Source: Enterocloster asparagiformis (GTDB lineage: Bacteria; Bacillota; Clostridia; Lachnospirales; Lachnospiraceae). Taken from it: a DNA stretch of 64,000 nucleotides. The notes beneath the pieces are model-generated. The model searched no databases and had not been told where the DNA came from. It saw only the letters and a program-made list of their open reading frames with translations. The translations under genes were made by a program, and so were the position numbers. Shown here one piece after another: positions 16,767 through 24,425 of the stretch; within the stretch, counting starts at the first letter, position 1, and every line of letters starts with the position of its first letter. The stretch covers positions 186,001 through 250,000 of the forward strand of contig JAGZSY010000003.1 in assembly GCA_018380885.1 (NCBI GenBank), in the 5' to 3' direction.

Positions 16767-17867
16767 ATGAAGAAAAATTGGTTGGCACTCGTACTTGCAG
16801 GTGCAATGGCATTTTCACTGACCGCGTGCGGCGGTTCTTCCGGCGCGGCCACCACGGCCGCCAATGCGGACACGGCGGCAAAGGCGGAGGAAGGGGGACA
16901 GGACTCCCAGGCGGGAAAAGAGGAGCAGGCCGGAGGCGGGATTGAAAAGCCGTCCTCACCGCTGCGCTATTCCCTGGGAACCAGCTCCTCCGGCGGCAAT
17001 TTTTATCTGGTGGGCGGCGGGATCGCCACGATTCTCAACAACAGCCTGCCGGACTATTTTGTGATCACCTCCGAGGAGACGGGAGGCTCCACCGCCAATC
17101 TGACCATGATCCAGAACGGCGAGATGGAGGTGGGAATCGCCATGACCTCCTCCCTGGCCGAGGCCAAGGAGGGCACCGCAGAGTGGACGGGAGGCCCCAT
17201 GGATAAGGTGAGGGGAATGGTCGCCCTTTACCCGTCCTACATGACCATGTACGCCCTTTCCTCCTCGGGTATCAAGACCCTCAGCGATTTTGACGGCAAG
17301 ATCGTAGGCCTGGGCTCCAAGGGCGCCGCCATGGACAGCGTGCTGCGCGCCGCGTTTGACAAGATGGGCGTGAAGCCGTCCTCCATCTATAACGACGGAC
17401 ACGGCGCGACCGCCTCCGCGGTTGCGGACGGCCAGGTAGACGCGGCTGTGCTGTTCTCCTTCCCGCCCTTTGCCGCGATCTCCGAGCTGGAGGCGACCCA
17501 GGAGCTGACCTTCATTGGCCTGACCCCCGAGGAGCAGAAGCAGCTGACCGACATGTACCCCTTCTACACCGCGGCCACCATGCCGGCGGGCTCCTACAAG
17601 GGCGCGACCGAGGACGTTCTCACCGTGACCGAGTGGAATATGCTGGTGTGCAGCAGCGAGGTGCCGGAGGACTATATCTATCTGATGACCAAGACCTTGC
17701 TGGAGAATAATCCCCAGCTTATGGAAATTCACAAGAGCCTGGAATACTGCACGGCTGAGAATGTTTTGAACTACAATGTGCCGCTTCACGCCGGCACGGT
17801 GCGTTACCTGCAGGAAGTGGGAATCAATGTGCCGGACGAGCTGATTCCGCCGGAATACCAGAAATAA
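16767..17867 (+). CDS. TAXI-family TRAP transporter solute-binding lipoprotein
   Basis: This 366-residue protein has a lipoprotein signal (L-T-A-C with Cys21), an Ala/Thr/Glu-rich linker and a TAXI domain. The start of the domain, T-S-S-S-G-G-N-F-Y-L-V-G-G-G-I-A, matches the TAXI pattern, in which a G-T-x-x-G-x-x-x-P-x-G-x-A-type loop binds the ligand. It delivers a carboxylate-type solute to the fused permease encoded next, which lies 31 bases downstream. It has an AGAGGAGG site. The ligand is unknown; known TAXI ligands include glutamate and other acids. Confidence 0.9.
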   Translation: MKKNWLALVLAGAMAFSLTACGGSSGAATTAANADTAAKAEEGGQDSQAGKEEQAGGGIEKPSSPLRYSLGTSSSGGNFYLVGGGIATILNNSLPDYFVITSEETGGSTANLTMIQNGEMEVGIAMTSSLAEAKEGTAEWTGGPMDKVRGMVALYPSYMTMYALSSSGIKTLSDFDGKIVGLGSKGAAMDSVLRAAFDKMGVKPSSIYNDGHGATASAVADGQVDAAVLFSFPPFAAISELEATQELTFIGLTPEEQKQLTDMYPFYTAATMPAGSYKGATEDVLTVTEWNMLVCSSEVPEDYIYLMTKTLLENNPQLMEIHKSLEYCTAENVLNYNVPLHAGTVRYLQEVGINVPDELIPPEYQK

Positions 17868-17898
17868 TTCCGGTATCCCACATTAAAGGAGGAACTTG

Positions 17899-19797
17899 AT
17901 GGATAAGAAATTTACATATCAGAAGGCGATCACTGCCATCTGCGCGCTGGTGTCCCTCTTCGCCGTGGTCATTCACGTGGGGAACTACACCACGTTTACC
18001 ATGCCCAGCATTCTGTTTTACGCCTGGCATCTGCTGATCGGCCTTGTGCTCATTTTCCTGTATAAACCCCTGGGCGGCGCGAAGGAGCTGCCGCCCGGGC
18101 TGCGGGCCCTGTGCCGCGCGGCGGACTGGATCCTGATCGCGCTGACCGCGGTGGTAAGCTTTTACGTGATCCTGAACTTTGAAACCTACACCACCACCAT
18201 GCAGAACAACATGATGACAAAGGAGCTGTATGTGTTCGGAATCCTGATCACGCTGCTGGTGCTGGAGGCGGGGCGGAGAATGCTGGGAAACGTGCTGCCG
18301 ATTATCGCCATCGTGGCCATCATCTATGCGCTGACGGGCGACAAGATTCCCGGACTGTTCGGACACCGCGGTTACAGCATGCAGCGCGTTGTGCTGGCGA
18401 TTTTCAGCGACAGAGGCGTGTACGGCACGCCCATCGGGACCTCCGCCACCAATGTGTACCTGTTCCTGCTGTTTGCGGCCTTTCTGTCGGTGTCGGGGGC
18501 GGATATTATATTCCAGAACATCGCCATCGCGGCGGCCGGCAGAAAGCGCGGCGGCCCGGCAAAAATGGCGGTGATCGCCAGCGCGTTTTTCGGAACCATT
18601 TCCGGAAGCTGCGTGGCCAACGTGGTGAGCACCGGCGCGTTTACGATCCCACTGATGAAGCGCAACGGGTATCCCAAGAAATTCGCCGGGGCGGTGGAGG
18701 CGGTCGCGTCCACCGGCGGCCAGATCATGCCTCCCATCATGGGGGCCGCGGCCTTCGTGCTGTCGGATGTGGCGGGCGTTTCCTATGCGGAGGTCTGTAT
18801 CGCGGCCATCCTTCCGGCGCTGATGTATTACGTCTGCCTGATTAAAATGGTGGATCTGGAAGCGGTAAAGCATAATCTGGCCGGTCTGAGCGAGGACGAG
18901 GTGCCTGATTTGAAGGAATCCCTGGCCAGAGGCATGAAGCTGTTCATCCCGGTAGGGGTGCTGCTGTTCATGATGCTGGGCCTGAAAACCACGCCCATGA
19001 AGGCCGCCATCTATGCCACGGCCGCGATTCTTGTCATGGGCTTCCTGGATTCCAGGGACCGGATGACCTTAAAGGCTGTTGTGGGCGGCGCCGTGGCGGC
19101 CGGAAAATCCCTTTGTTCCGTGGTTGCGGCCTGCTCCACTGCGGGAATCGTGGTGGCGGTGTTCTCCCTGACCGGGCTGGGACTTAAATTCTCCAATTTT
19201 ATCGTGCAGCTGGGAAGCAACTCCCTGATCCCCAGCCTGATCCTGGCTATGCTGGTGTGCGCGATCCTGGGAATGGGACTGCCGACCACGGCCGCGTATA
19301 TTGTCTGCGCCACAGCCATCGCGCCGGCCCTGACGGGGCTGGGACTTCCGATTCTGGCGGCGCACCTGTTCCTTTTGTACTTCGCCTCCATCTCCGCCAT
19401 TACGCCTCCGGTGGCGGTGGCCTCCTACGCGGCGGCCGGTATAGCGGAGGAAAATCCCATCAAGGTGGGATTGCAGGCGGTGAAGCTGGGAATCACGGGC
19501 TTTATTCTTCCCTTCGCTTTCGCGCTGAACCCGGATTACATCACCTTCGGGTGGAATCTGCAGACGCTTCTGACCTGGATTTCAGGCATGGTAGTATGCT
19601 ATTCCCTGGCCGTCATGCTGCAGGGGTATGTGGAGGAAAAGATCACCGTGCCGGAGCGGCTTGCCTATCTGGGGGTGATTGTGCTGGCGATCACGCCATA
19701 CATGCTGAACTCGCTGATTGGATTCGTACTGTTCGCCGCGCTTTACGGCTTCCGGAAATGGAAGGCCAAACGCGCGCCGCAGCTGGCTTCCTCTTAG
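17899..19797 (+). CDS. TRAP transporter fused permease (4TM + 12TM)
   Basis: This 632-residue, highly hydrophobic protein fuses the small (about residues 1-150) and large (about 150-620) TRAP permease subunits, the form that accompanies TAXI binding proteins. Characteristic large-subunit stretches include S-G-S-C-V-A-N-V-V-S-T-G (about 225-240) and G-M-G-L-P-T-T-A-A-Y (about 455-465). Import would be driven by a Na+ or H+ gradient. I use the ATG at 17899 after AAAGGAGG; a TTG lies three bases earlier. Confidence 0.93.
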   Translation: MDKKFTYQKAITAICALVSLFAVVIHVGNYTTFTMPSILFYAWHLLIGLVLIFLYKPLGGAKELPPGLRALCRAADWILIALTAVVSFYVILNFETYTTTMQNNMMTKELYVFGILITLLVLEAGRRMLGNVLPIIAIVAIIYALTGDKIPGLFGHRGYSMQRVVLAIFSDRGVYGTPIGTSATNVYLFLLFAAFLSVSGADIIFQNIAIAAAGRKRGGPAKMAVIASAFFGTISGSCVANVVSTGAFTIPLMKRNGYPKKFAGAVEAVASTGGQIMPPIMGAAAFVLSDVAGVSYAEVCIAAILPALMYYVCLIKMVDLEAVKHNLAGLSEDEVPDLKESLARGMKLFIPVGVLLFMMLGLKTTPMKAAIYATAAILVMGFLDSRDRMTLKAVVGGAVAAGKSLCSVVAACSTAGIVVAVFSLTGLGLKFSNFIVQLGSNSLIPSLILAMLVCAILGMGLPTTAAYIVCATAIAPALTGLGLPILAAHLFLLYFASISAITPPVAVASYAAAGIAEENPIKVGLQAVKLGITGFILPFAFALNPDYITFGWNLQTLLTWISGMVVCYSLAVMLQGYVEEKITVPERLAYLGVIVLAITPYMLNSLIGFVLFAALYGFRKWKAKRAPQLASS

Positions 19798-19819
19798 TAT
19801 TTTGCAACATAGATCAGAG

Positions 19820-19856
19820 TATGGGCTCCGGAAAAATAATCCGGGGCCCGTATTCA
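19820..19856 (+). terminator. Probable terminator of the DapA-TRAP operon
   Basis: The inverted repeat ATGGGCTCCGG ... CCGGGGCCCGTAT has one mismatch and a nine-base A-rich loop. The tail TATTCATTTA is only moderately T-rich. Confidence 0.6.
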
Positions 19857-19897
19857 TTTAGGATAGAGAAATTTGATGAGACAGAAAATGAATTATG

Positions 19898-19926
19898 TTG
19901 TATTCAATTTCCCGATATGTTAAAAT
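19898..19926 (+). promoter_or_regulatory. Predicted promoter of the holin-like toxin gene
   Basis: TTGTAT (19898-19903) and TAAAAT (19921-19926) are separated by 17 bases. The transcript would start near 19933 and run to the terminator at 20201-20238, roughly 300 bases for a 27-codon gene. A second TATAAT at 19934-19939 lacks a good -35 box. Confidence 0.6.
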
Positions 19927-20004
19927 GAGGGGGTATAATTGAACGGAGTACAGAGGATAGACGGATGATGACCTTCGGAAATAAGCCGTAGGGGGAACTA
20001 TGAT

Positions 20005-20088
20005 GTGAGTACACTGGAAGTGTTGACATTGGTGCTCGTGATTTTCGCGGCGCTGACTTACATAGACAATCATCAGAATCGAAAATGA
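20005..20088 (+). CDS. Putative holin-like type I toxin peptide (27 residues)
   Basis: The GTG at 20005, nine bases after an AGGGGG ribosome site, opens a 27-residue peptide. It has an acidic short N-terminus (M-S-T-L-E), one hydrophobic helix (V-L-T-L-V-L-V-I-F-A-A-L) and the tail T-Y-I-D-N-H-Q-N-R-K. This layout, including the L-T-Y-I-D-x-N ending, matches the small 'putative holin-like toxin' family of Firmicutes, related to TxpA/BsrG-type membrane toxins. Such peptides insert in the membrane and are silenced by an antisense RNA. A minus-strand promoter and hairpin overlap its 3' end, as expected for a type I system. The gene is too short for routine gene finders. Confidence 0.78.
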   Translation: MSTLEVLTLVLVIFAALTYIDNHQNRK

Positions 20089-20185
20089 GCTATCCTCTAT
20101 TGCCGTAGAGGATAGCTCGCAACTATAAATTGCACAGATATCCGAAGCGCAATCATCGGGCCTCAACTGTCCTTTGATTACTTCT
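20082..20185 (-). ncRNA. Predicted antisense RNA antitoxin
   Basis: From the minus-strand promoter at 20220-20192, transcription would start near 20185 and run towards the toxin gene. It would pass through the perfect 13-bp hairpin at 20118-20087 and stop in the following ATTTTCG tract, giving an RNA of about 100 bases. That RNA would be fully complementary to the 3' untranslated part and last codons of the toxin messenger, the arrangement known for TxpA/RatA-like pairs. The ends are predictions. Confidence 0.55.
20087..20118 (-). terminator. Perfect 13-bp hairpin, likely terminator of the antisense RNA
   Basis: The arms GAGCTATCCTCTA and TAGAGGATAGCTC match perfectly around a six-base loop. 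On the minus strand four T follow directly; on the plus strand no T run follows. The hairpin therefore suits termination of the antisense RNA better than that of the toxin messenger. The toxin stop codon (20086-20088) overlaps its edge. Confidence 0.65.
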
Positions 20186-20191
20186 GAGTAA

Positions 20192-20220
20192 ATTATACAT
20201 GGGGTACTTGAATTTTTCAA
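20192..20220 (-). promoter_or_regulatory. Predicted strong promoter of the antisense RNA
   Basis: On the minus strand TTGAAA (20220-20215) and a perfect TATAAT (20197-20192) are exactly 17 bases apart. The -35 box lies within the loop and right arm of the plus-strand terminator hairpin. Confidence 0.75.
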
Positions 20221-20238
20221 GTACCCCTTTCAATTTTT
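20201..20238 (+). terminator. Intrinsic terminator of the toxin messenger
   Basis: The arms GGGGTACTTGAA and TTCAAGTACCCC form a perfect 12-bp stem with a TTT loop, followed by TTTCAATTTTT. The hairpin DNA also contains the -35 box of the antisense promoter. Confidence 0.85.
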
Positions 20239-20327
20239 AGTCGGACTTTTAACCTTGGGCGGGCGGTGGGATTTTGCCGGAAAGCTTTGTTTTAAGGGAA
20301 AAAATGGCTGAATTCGTGGGCCATGTC

Positions 20328-20356
20328 TTGACGAACAACCGTGGAAAGATTATACT
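20328..20356 (+). promoter_or_regulatory. Predicted promoter of metG
   Basis: TTGACG (20328-20333) and TATACT (20351-20356) are spaced by 17 bases. The leader of about 100 bases before metG shows no T-box or SAM riboswitch that I can recognise. Confidence 0.75.
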
Positions 20357-20461
20357 TAAAGCTATTGAAGTCAGGGCACGCCGCCGTTTCCGGACGGTCC
20401 ACCGCAGGAGGGACAAGCTGGGGAGGGCGGCATTTGCCCCGGGAAATGAGGGAATGAAACC

Positions 20462-22435
20462 ATGTGTCAGAATTGTAAAAAGCCATATTATATTACCACG
20501 GCCATCGCCTACGCCTCCGGCAAGCCCCACATCGGCAACACCTACGAGATCGTGCTGGCCGACAGCATCGCGCGCTATAAGAGGGCCCAGGGCTATGATG
20601 TGTTCTTCCAGACCGGAACGGACGAGCACGGCCAGAAAATCGAGGAGAAGGCCCAGGCTGCGGGCGTGACGCCCAAGGAGTTTGTGGACGGGGCCGCTGC
20701 TGAGATTAAGCGGATCTGGGATTTGATGAACACCTCCTACGACAAGTTCATCCGCACCACGGACGGGGACCACGAGGCCCAGGTGCAGAAGATTTTCAAG
20801 CGCCTGTACGACCAGGGCGACATCTACAAGGGCTACTATGAGGGAATGTACTGCACGCCCTGCGAGTCCTTTTTCACCGAGTCCCAGCTGGTGGACGGCA
20901 AGTGTCCGGACTGCGGCCGCGAGGTGAAGCCGGCCAAGGAGGAGGCATACTTCTTCCGCATGAGCAAATATGCGCCCAGGCTCATTGAGCATATCAACGC
21001 GCATCCAGAGTTCATCCAGCCCGTTTCCAGAAAGAACGAGATGATGAACAACTTCCTGCTGCCCGGGCTTCAGGATCTCTGTGTGTCCAGAACCACCTTC
21101 AACTGGGGGATTCCGGTTACCTTTGATCCCAAGCACGTGACCTATGTGTGGCTGGACGCGCTGACCAACTATATCACCGGCATCGGCTACGACTGCGACG
21201 GCAATAGCACCGACCAGTTTAAGAAATATTGGCCCGCGGACCTGCATCTGATCGGCAAGGATATCATCCGCTTCCACACCATTTACTGGCCCATCTTCCT
21301 GATGGCCCTGGGCGTGGAGCTGCCTAAGCAGGTGTTCGGCCATCCCTGGCTGCTCCAGGGCGACGGCAAGATGAGCAAGTCCAAGGGAAATGTGCTCTAC
21401 GCGGATACCCTGGTGGACTTCTTCGGCGTGGACGCGGTGCGCTATTTTGTGCTCCACGAGATGCCCTTTGACAACGACGGCGTGATCTCCTGGGAGCTGA
21501 TGGTGGAGCGGATGAATTCCGATCTGGCCAATATCCTGGGCAACCTGGTGAACCGCACCATCTCCATGAGCAACAAGTATTTTGACGGAATCGTGGCGGA
21601 CAAGGCCGCGGCCGAGGACGTGGATGCGGACTTAAAGGCCACGGTGCTGGAGGCTGTGAAGAAGGCGGAAGCCAAGATGGAGCAGCTGCGCGTGGCAGAT
21701 GCCATCACGGAGATTTTCAACATTTTCCGCAGAAGCAACAAGTATATCGACGAGACCACTCCCTGGGCCCTGGCCAAGGACGAGGCGAAGAAGGACCGCC
21801 TGTCCACCGTGCTCTACAACCTGTCGGAGGCCATCGCCATCGGCGCTTCCCTGCTGGAGCCCTTTATGCCGGAAACCTCCGGAAAGATTCTGGCGCAGCT
21901 CAACACAACCAAGCGGGAGCTCTCCCAGATGGATGCGTTCGGCCTGTACGCTTCCGGCACCAAGGTGACGGACAAGCCGGAGATTCTGTTCGCCCGCATG
22001 GATATCAAGGAAGTGCTGGCCAAGGTGGAGGAGATGAACGCCGCAGCGGCGCCCGCCCCGGAGCCCAAGGCTGAGGAGGCTGCAGAGGGCATCGATCTGG
22101 AAGCCAAGCCGGAGATCACCTACGACGATTTTGCCAAGCTGCAGTTCCAGGTGGGCGAGATCATCGCCTGCGAGGCTGTGCCCAAGTCCAAAAAGCTGCT
22201 CTGCTCCCAGGTGAAGGTGGGGAGCCAGGTGCGGCAGATTATAAGCGGCATCAAGGCTTACTACTCCCCCGAGGAGATGGTCGGCAAAAAGGTGATGGTG
22301 GTGACCAACTTAAAGCCCGCCAAGCTGGCCGGTATGCTGTCCGAGGGTATGCTGCTGTGCGCCGAGGATGCCGAGGGCAATCTGGCGCTGATGAAGCCGG
22401 AGAAGGATATGCCCGCGGGAGCGGAGATCTGCTGA
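20462..22435 (+). CDS. metG: Methionyl-tRNA synthetase
   Basis: This 657-residue class I synthetase charges tRNA-Met. The HIGH motif appears as H-I-G-N at residues 23-26, and K-M-S-K-S lies at 303-307. Two C-x-x-C pairs near residues 137-155 (C-T-P-C and C-P-D-C) form the zinc knuckle. A C-terminal EMAP/Arc1p-like tRNA-binding domain (about 555-657, beginning F-A-K-L-Q-F-Q-V-G-E-I) supports dimerisation. A Pro/Ala/Glu-rich linker joins it to the anticodon-binding domain. It is transcribed alone from its own promoter. Confidence 0.97.
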   Translation: MCQNCKKPYYITTAIAYASGKPHIGNTYEIVLADSIARYKRAQGYDVFFQTGTDEHGQKIEEKAQAAGVTPKEFVDGAAAEIKRIWDLMNTSYDKFIRTTDGDHEAQVQKIFKRLYDQGDIYKGYYEGMYCTPCESFFTESQLVDGKCPDCGREVKPAKEEAYFFRMSKYAPRLIEHINAHPEFIQPVSRKNEMMNNFLLPGLQDLCVSRTTFNWGIPVTFDPKHVTYVWLDALTNYITGIGYDCDGNSTDQFKKYWPADLHLIGKDIIRFHTIYWPIFLMALGVELPKQVFGHPWLLQGDGKMSKSKGNVLYADTLVDFFGVDAVRYFVLHEMPFDNDGVISWELMVERMNSDLANILGNLVNRTISMSNKYFDGIVADKAAAEDVDADLKATVLEAVKKAEAKMEQLRVADAITEIFNIFRRSNKYIDETTPWALAKDEAKKDRLSTVLYNLSEAIAIGASLLEPFMPETSGKILAQLNTTKRELSQMDAFGLYASGTKVTDKPEILFARMDIKEVLAKVEEMNAAAAPAPEPKAEEAAEGIDLEAKPEITYDDFAKLQFQVGEIIACEAVPKSKKLLCSQVKVGSQVRQIISGIKAYYSPEEMVGKKVMVVTNLKPAKLAGMLSEGMLLCAEDAEGNLALMKPEKDMPAGAEIC

Positions 22436-22473
22436 TCACGGCGCTGCGCGGAATAGATGAGATGGACCCGGGT

Positions 22474-22520
22474 CGCGGGCTCCGGGATTATCCCGGCGCC
22501 GGCTCCCGGGCCTTTTGTTT
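22474..22520 (+). terminator. Probable GC-rich terminator of metG
   Basis: Nested inverted repeats (core CCGGGA-TTA-TCCCGG, flanked by further GC pairs including CCCGGG copies) lead into CCTTTTGTTT. The pairing is imperfect outside the core. Confidence 0.55.
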
Positions 22521-22716
22521 GAATGCGATGGGACGCTGGCGCAGCATGCGGGCGATTGTTGAATGCAATAGGCCGTTGGCGCGTTCCGGGGGGATCGCCC
22601 GCCGGCCGCGGTGGGAGGGCGCCGGCCGTCTTTCGGTTTGAATCGCGCTAAAAAGTTAAAAAATGGGGATTGCCGCCCTTTTTTACCCTTAAAAACGGCT
22701 GAAAGTGGGGGAAAAC

Positions 22717-22745
22717 TTGCATTTTTCCGCGTTTTGCAGTATGAT
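22717..22745 (+). promoter_or_regulatory. Predicted promoter of the traX-like gene
   Basis: TTGCAT (22717-22722) and TATGAT (22740-22745) are separated by 17 bases, giving a start near 22752 and a leader of about 30 bases. Confidence 0.7.
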
Positions 22746-22781
22746 AAAGAAACGCATACAACATAATGTGGGGTACAAAGG

Positions 22782-23564
22782 ATGAACGGAAGAGTCAGAA
22801 GGAGACGGTATTCCAGGAGGCCGTTTAACGGGCTGACAGGAAATCAGTTGAAATTGATCGGGGTGCTTGCCATGTTCGCAGACCATATCGGGGCTGTGGT
22901 GATCCAGTGCGGGATTCTGCACGGCAGGGATCCGTTGGCGTGCAGCGCGATCATCGCCACTGCCTCCGGGCAAAAGTGGCTGCTGGTGGGCAAAATCTGC
23001 CGCTACGCGGGCAGGATGGCCTTCCCGATCTTCGCCTTTTTGCTGGTGGAGGGCTTTTGCCATTCCAGGAACAGGGTGAATTACGCCCTGCGCATCGGCC
23101 TTCTGGCGGTGATATCCGAGATCCCCTTTGACCTGGCTATTTACAATACGTGGTATTATCCGGGCTACCAGAACGTGGTGTTCACCCTCCTGATCGGAAT
23201 ACTGGTGATGGCGGGCCTGGAGTATCTGGACAACCTTTTTTTGCAGCTTGCGGCGGTAGCCGGGGGCTGCGCCCTGGCCTGGGTGGTCAAGTCGGATTAC
23301 AGCGTGCTGGGCGTGCTTCTCATCAGCGGCCTGTACTGGTTCCGTCACAACGATATAGCCCAGCTGGTCTGCGGCGTGGCGCTGTCCGCTGCCGAGAGCC
23401 TGAACTATTACTGTATTTCCGCGCTGGCCTACGTGCCCATTGTGCTGTACAACGGCAGGCGGGGAGCGCAGGAATTTAAGTATTTCTTTTATGTGGCGTA
23501 TCCGGCGCATCTTTTGGCGCTGTTTCTGCTGTCCGGATGGATCACAGGGAAAATAGGAGTATAG
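22782..23564 (+). CDS. TraX family membrane protein
   Basis: This 260-residue polytopic membrane protein shows TraX-family sequence: L-K-L-I-G-V-L-A-M-F-A-D-H-I-G near residue 28, R-M-A-F-P-I-F-A-F-L-L-V-E-G-F near residue 85, and I-S-E-I-P-F-D-L-A near residue 112. TraX of the F plasmid acetylates pilin. Chromosomal Firmicute homologues are acyltransferase-3-like proteins of unknown substrate, and there are no conjugation genes nearby. It is followed after two bases by tatD. Confidence 0.85.
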   Translation: MNGRVRRRRYSRRPFNGLTGNQLKLIGVLAMFADHIGAVVIQCGILHGRDPLACSAIIATASGQKWLLVGKICRYAGRMAFPIFAFLLVEGFCHSRNRVNYALRIGLLAVISEIPFDLAIYNTWYYPGYQNVVFTLLIGILVMAGLEYLDNLFLQLAAVAGGCALAWVVKSDYSVLGVLLISGLYWFRHNDIAQLVCGVALSAAESLNYYCISALAYVPIVLYNGRRGAQEFKYFFYVAYPAHLLALFLLSGWITGKIGV

Positions 23565-23566
23565 AG

Positions 23567-24337
23567 ATGATTTTTGACACACATGCGCATTATGACGACG
23601 ATGCCTTTGACAGCGACCGAGGGGAACTGCTGGAGGGCTTAAAGGCGGCCGGGGTGATGGCCGTGACTAATATAGGCGCCAGCTTGTCCAGCAGCAGGAC
23701 TACGCTTGAGCTGGCGGCCCGGTACCCGTGGATGTACGCGGCCGTCGGCGTCCACCCCAGCGATACGGCGGAGCTGTCCGAGGAGGGCATCGGCTGGCTG
23801 CGGGAGGCCGCGGCCGGTGAGAAGGTGGTGGCCGTCGGCGAGATCGGCCTGGACTATTACTGGGAGGAGCCGGGTCACGAGATTCAGAAAAAGTGGTTTT
23901 CACGGCAGCTGGCCATGGCCGGCGAGCTGAAGCTCCCGGTGGTGATACACAGCCGGGATGCGGCCAAGGACACGCTGGATATCATGAAAGCGGAGTGCGC
24001 CCGGGAGAACGGCGGCGTGATCCACTGCTTCTCTTATGCCAGGGAGATGGCCAGGGAGTACCTGGATATGGGCTTTTACCTGGGGATCGGCGGCGTTGTA
24101 ACCTTTAACAACGCCAAGAAGCTGAAGGAGGTGGTGGAGTACGCGCCCCTGTCCCGGATTGTGCTGGAGACGGACTGCCCGTACCTTTCACCGTCGCCCA
24201 ACCGCGGGAAGCGCAACTCCTCCCTGAATCTGCCCTACGTGGCGGAGGAGATCGCCAGGATCAAAGGCGTGAGCCGGGATGAGGTGGAGGCCGTTACCTG
24301 GGAGAACGCCCTGAAGCTCTACGGGATCAAATTATAG
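23567..24337 (+). CDS. tatD: TatD family metal-dependent hydrolase (deoxyribonuclease-like)
   Basis: This 256-residue TIM-barrel hydrolase has the TatD metal ligands D-T-H-A-H at the start, G-E-I-G-L-D-Y near residue 90, the His of I-H-S-R-D-A near 126, H-C-F-S near 152 and E-T-D-C-P near 202. TatD enzymes act as 3'-5' DNA/RNA exonucleases in repair. Its place two genes after metG fits the common metG-tatD pairing in Firmicutes, here with a traX-like gene between. The ATG at 23567 has an AGGAG site eight bases before it. Confidence 0.93.
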   Translation: MIFDTHAHYDDDAFDSDRGELLEGLKAAGVMAVTNIGASLSSSRTTLELAARYPWMYAAVGVHPSDTAELSEEGIGWLREAAAGEKVVAVGEIGLDYYWEEPGHEIQKKWFSRQLAMAGELKLPVVIHSRDAAKDTLDIMKAECARENGGVIHCFSYAREMAREYLDMGFYLGIGGVVTFNNAKKLKEVVEYAPLSRIVLETDCPYLSPSPNRGKRNSSLNLPYVAEEIARIKGVSRDEVEAVTWENALKLYGIKL

Positions 24338-24351
24338 AATGTAAATAAAAG

Positions 24352-24405
24352 GAAAAAACTGCCGCGCATATGATTTGGAATAATCATGTGCGCGGCAGCT
24401 TTTTC
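24352..24405. terminator. Bidirectional intrinsic terminator between tatD and the DMT exporter gene
   Basis: The long stem CTGCCGCGCATATGATT / AATCATGTGCGCGGCAG (24359-24398, one mismatch) has T-rich tails on both strands: CTTTTTCC on plus and GTTTTTTCC on minus. It serves both convergent genes. Confidence 0.88.
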
Positions 24406-24425
24406 CTGTTCTTTAAATGGCGCTT

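Larger units (their letters stand above)
22436..22781. other. Intergenic region between metG and the traX-like gene
   Basis: These 346 bases hold a GC-rich terminator-like hairpin after metG, a GC-rich stretch with several short inverted repeats but no gene I can support, and the traX promoter at 22717-22745. Confidence 0.6.

Noticed and set aside
20237..20461. A T-box or SAM riboswitch before metG
   Set aside because: I looked for the AGGGTGG-type T-box core and S-box motifs and found neither; the leader after the predicted start is only about 100 bases.
22357..22641. A 94-codon frame starting inside metG
   Set aside because: It begins within the metG 3' end in another frame and reads through the GC-rich terminator; it shows no recognisable sequence.
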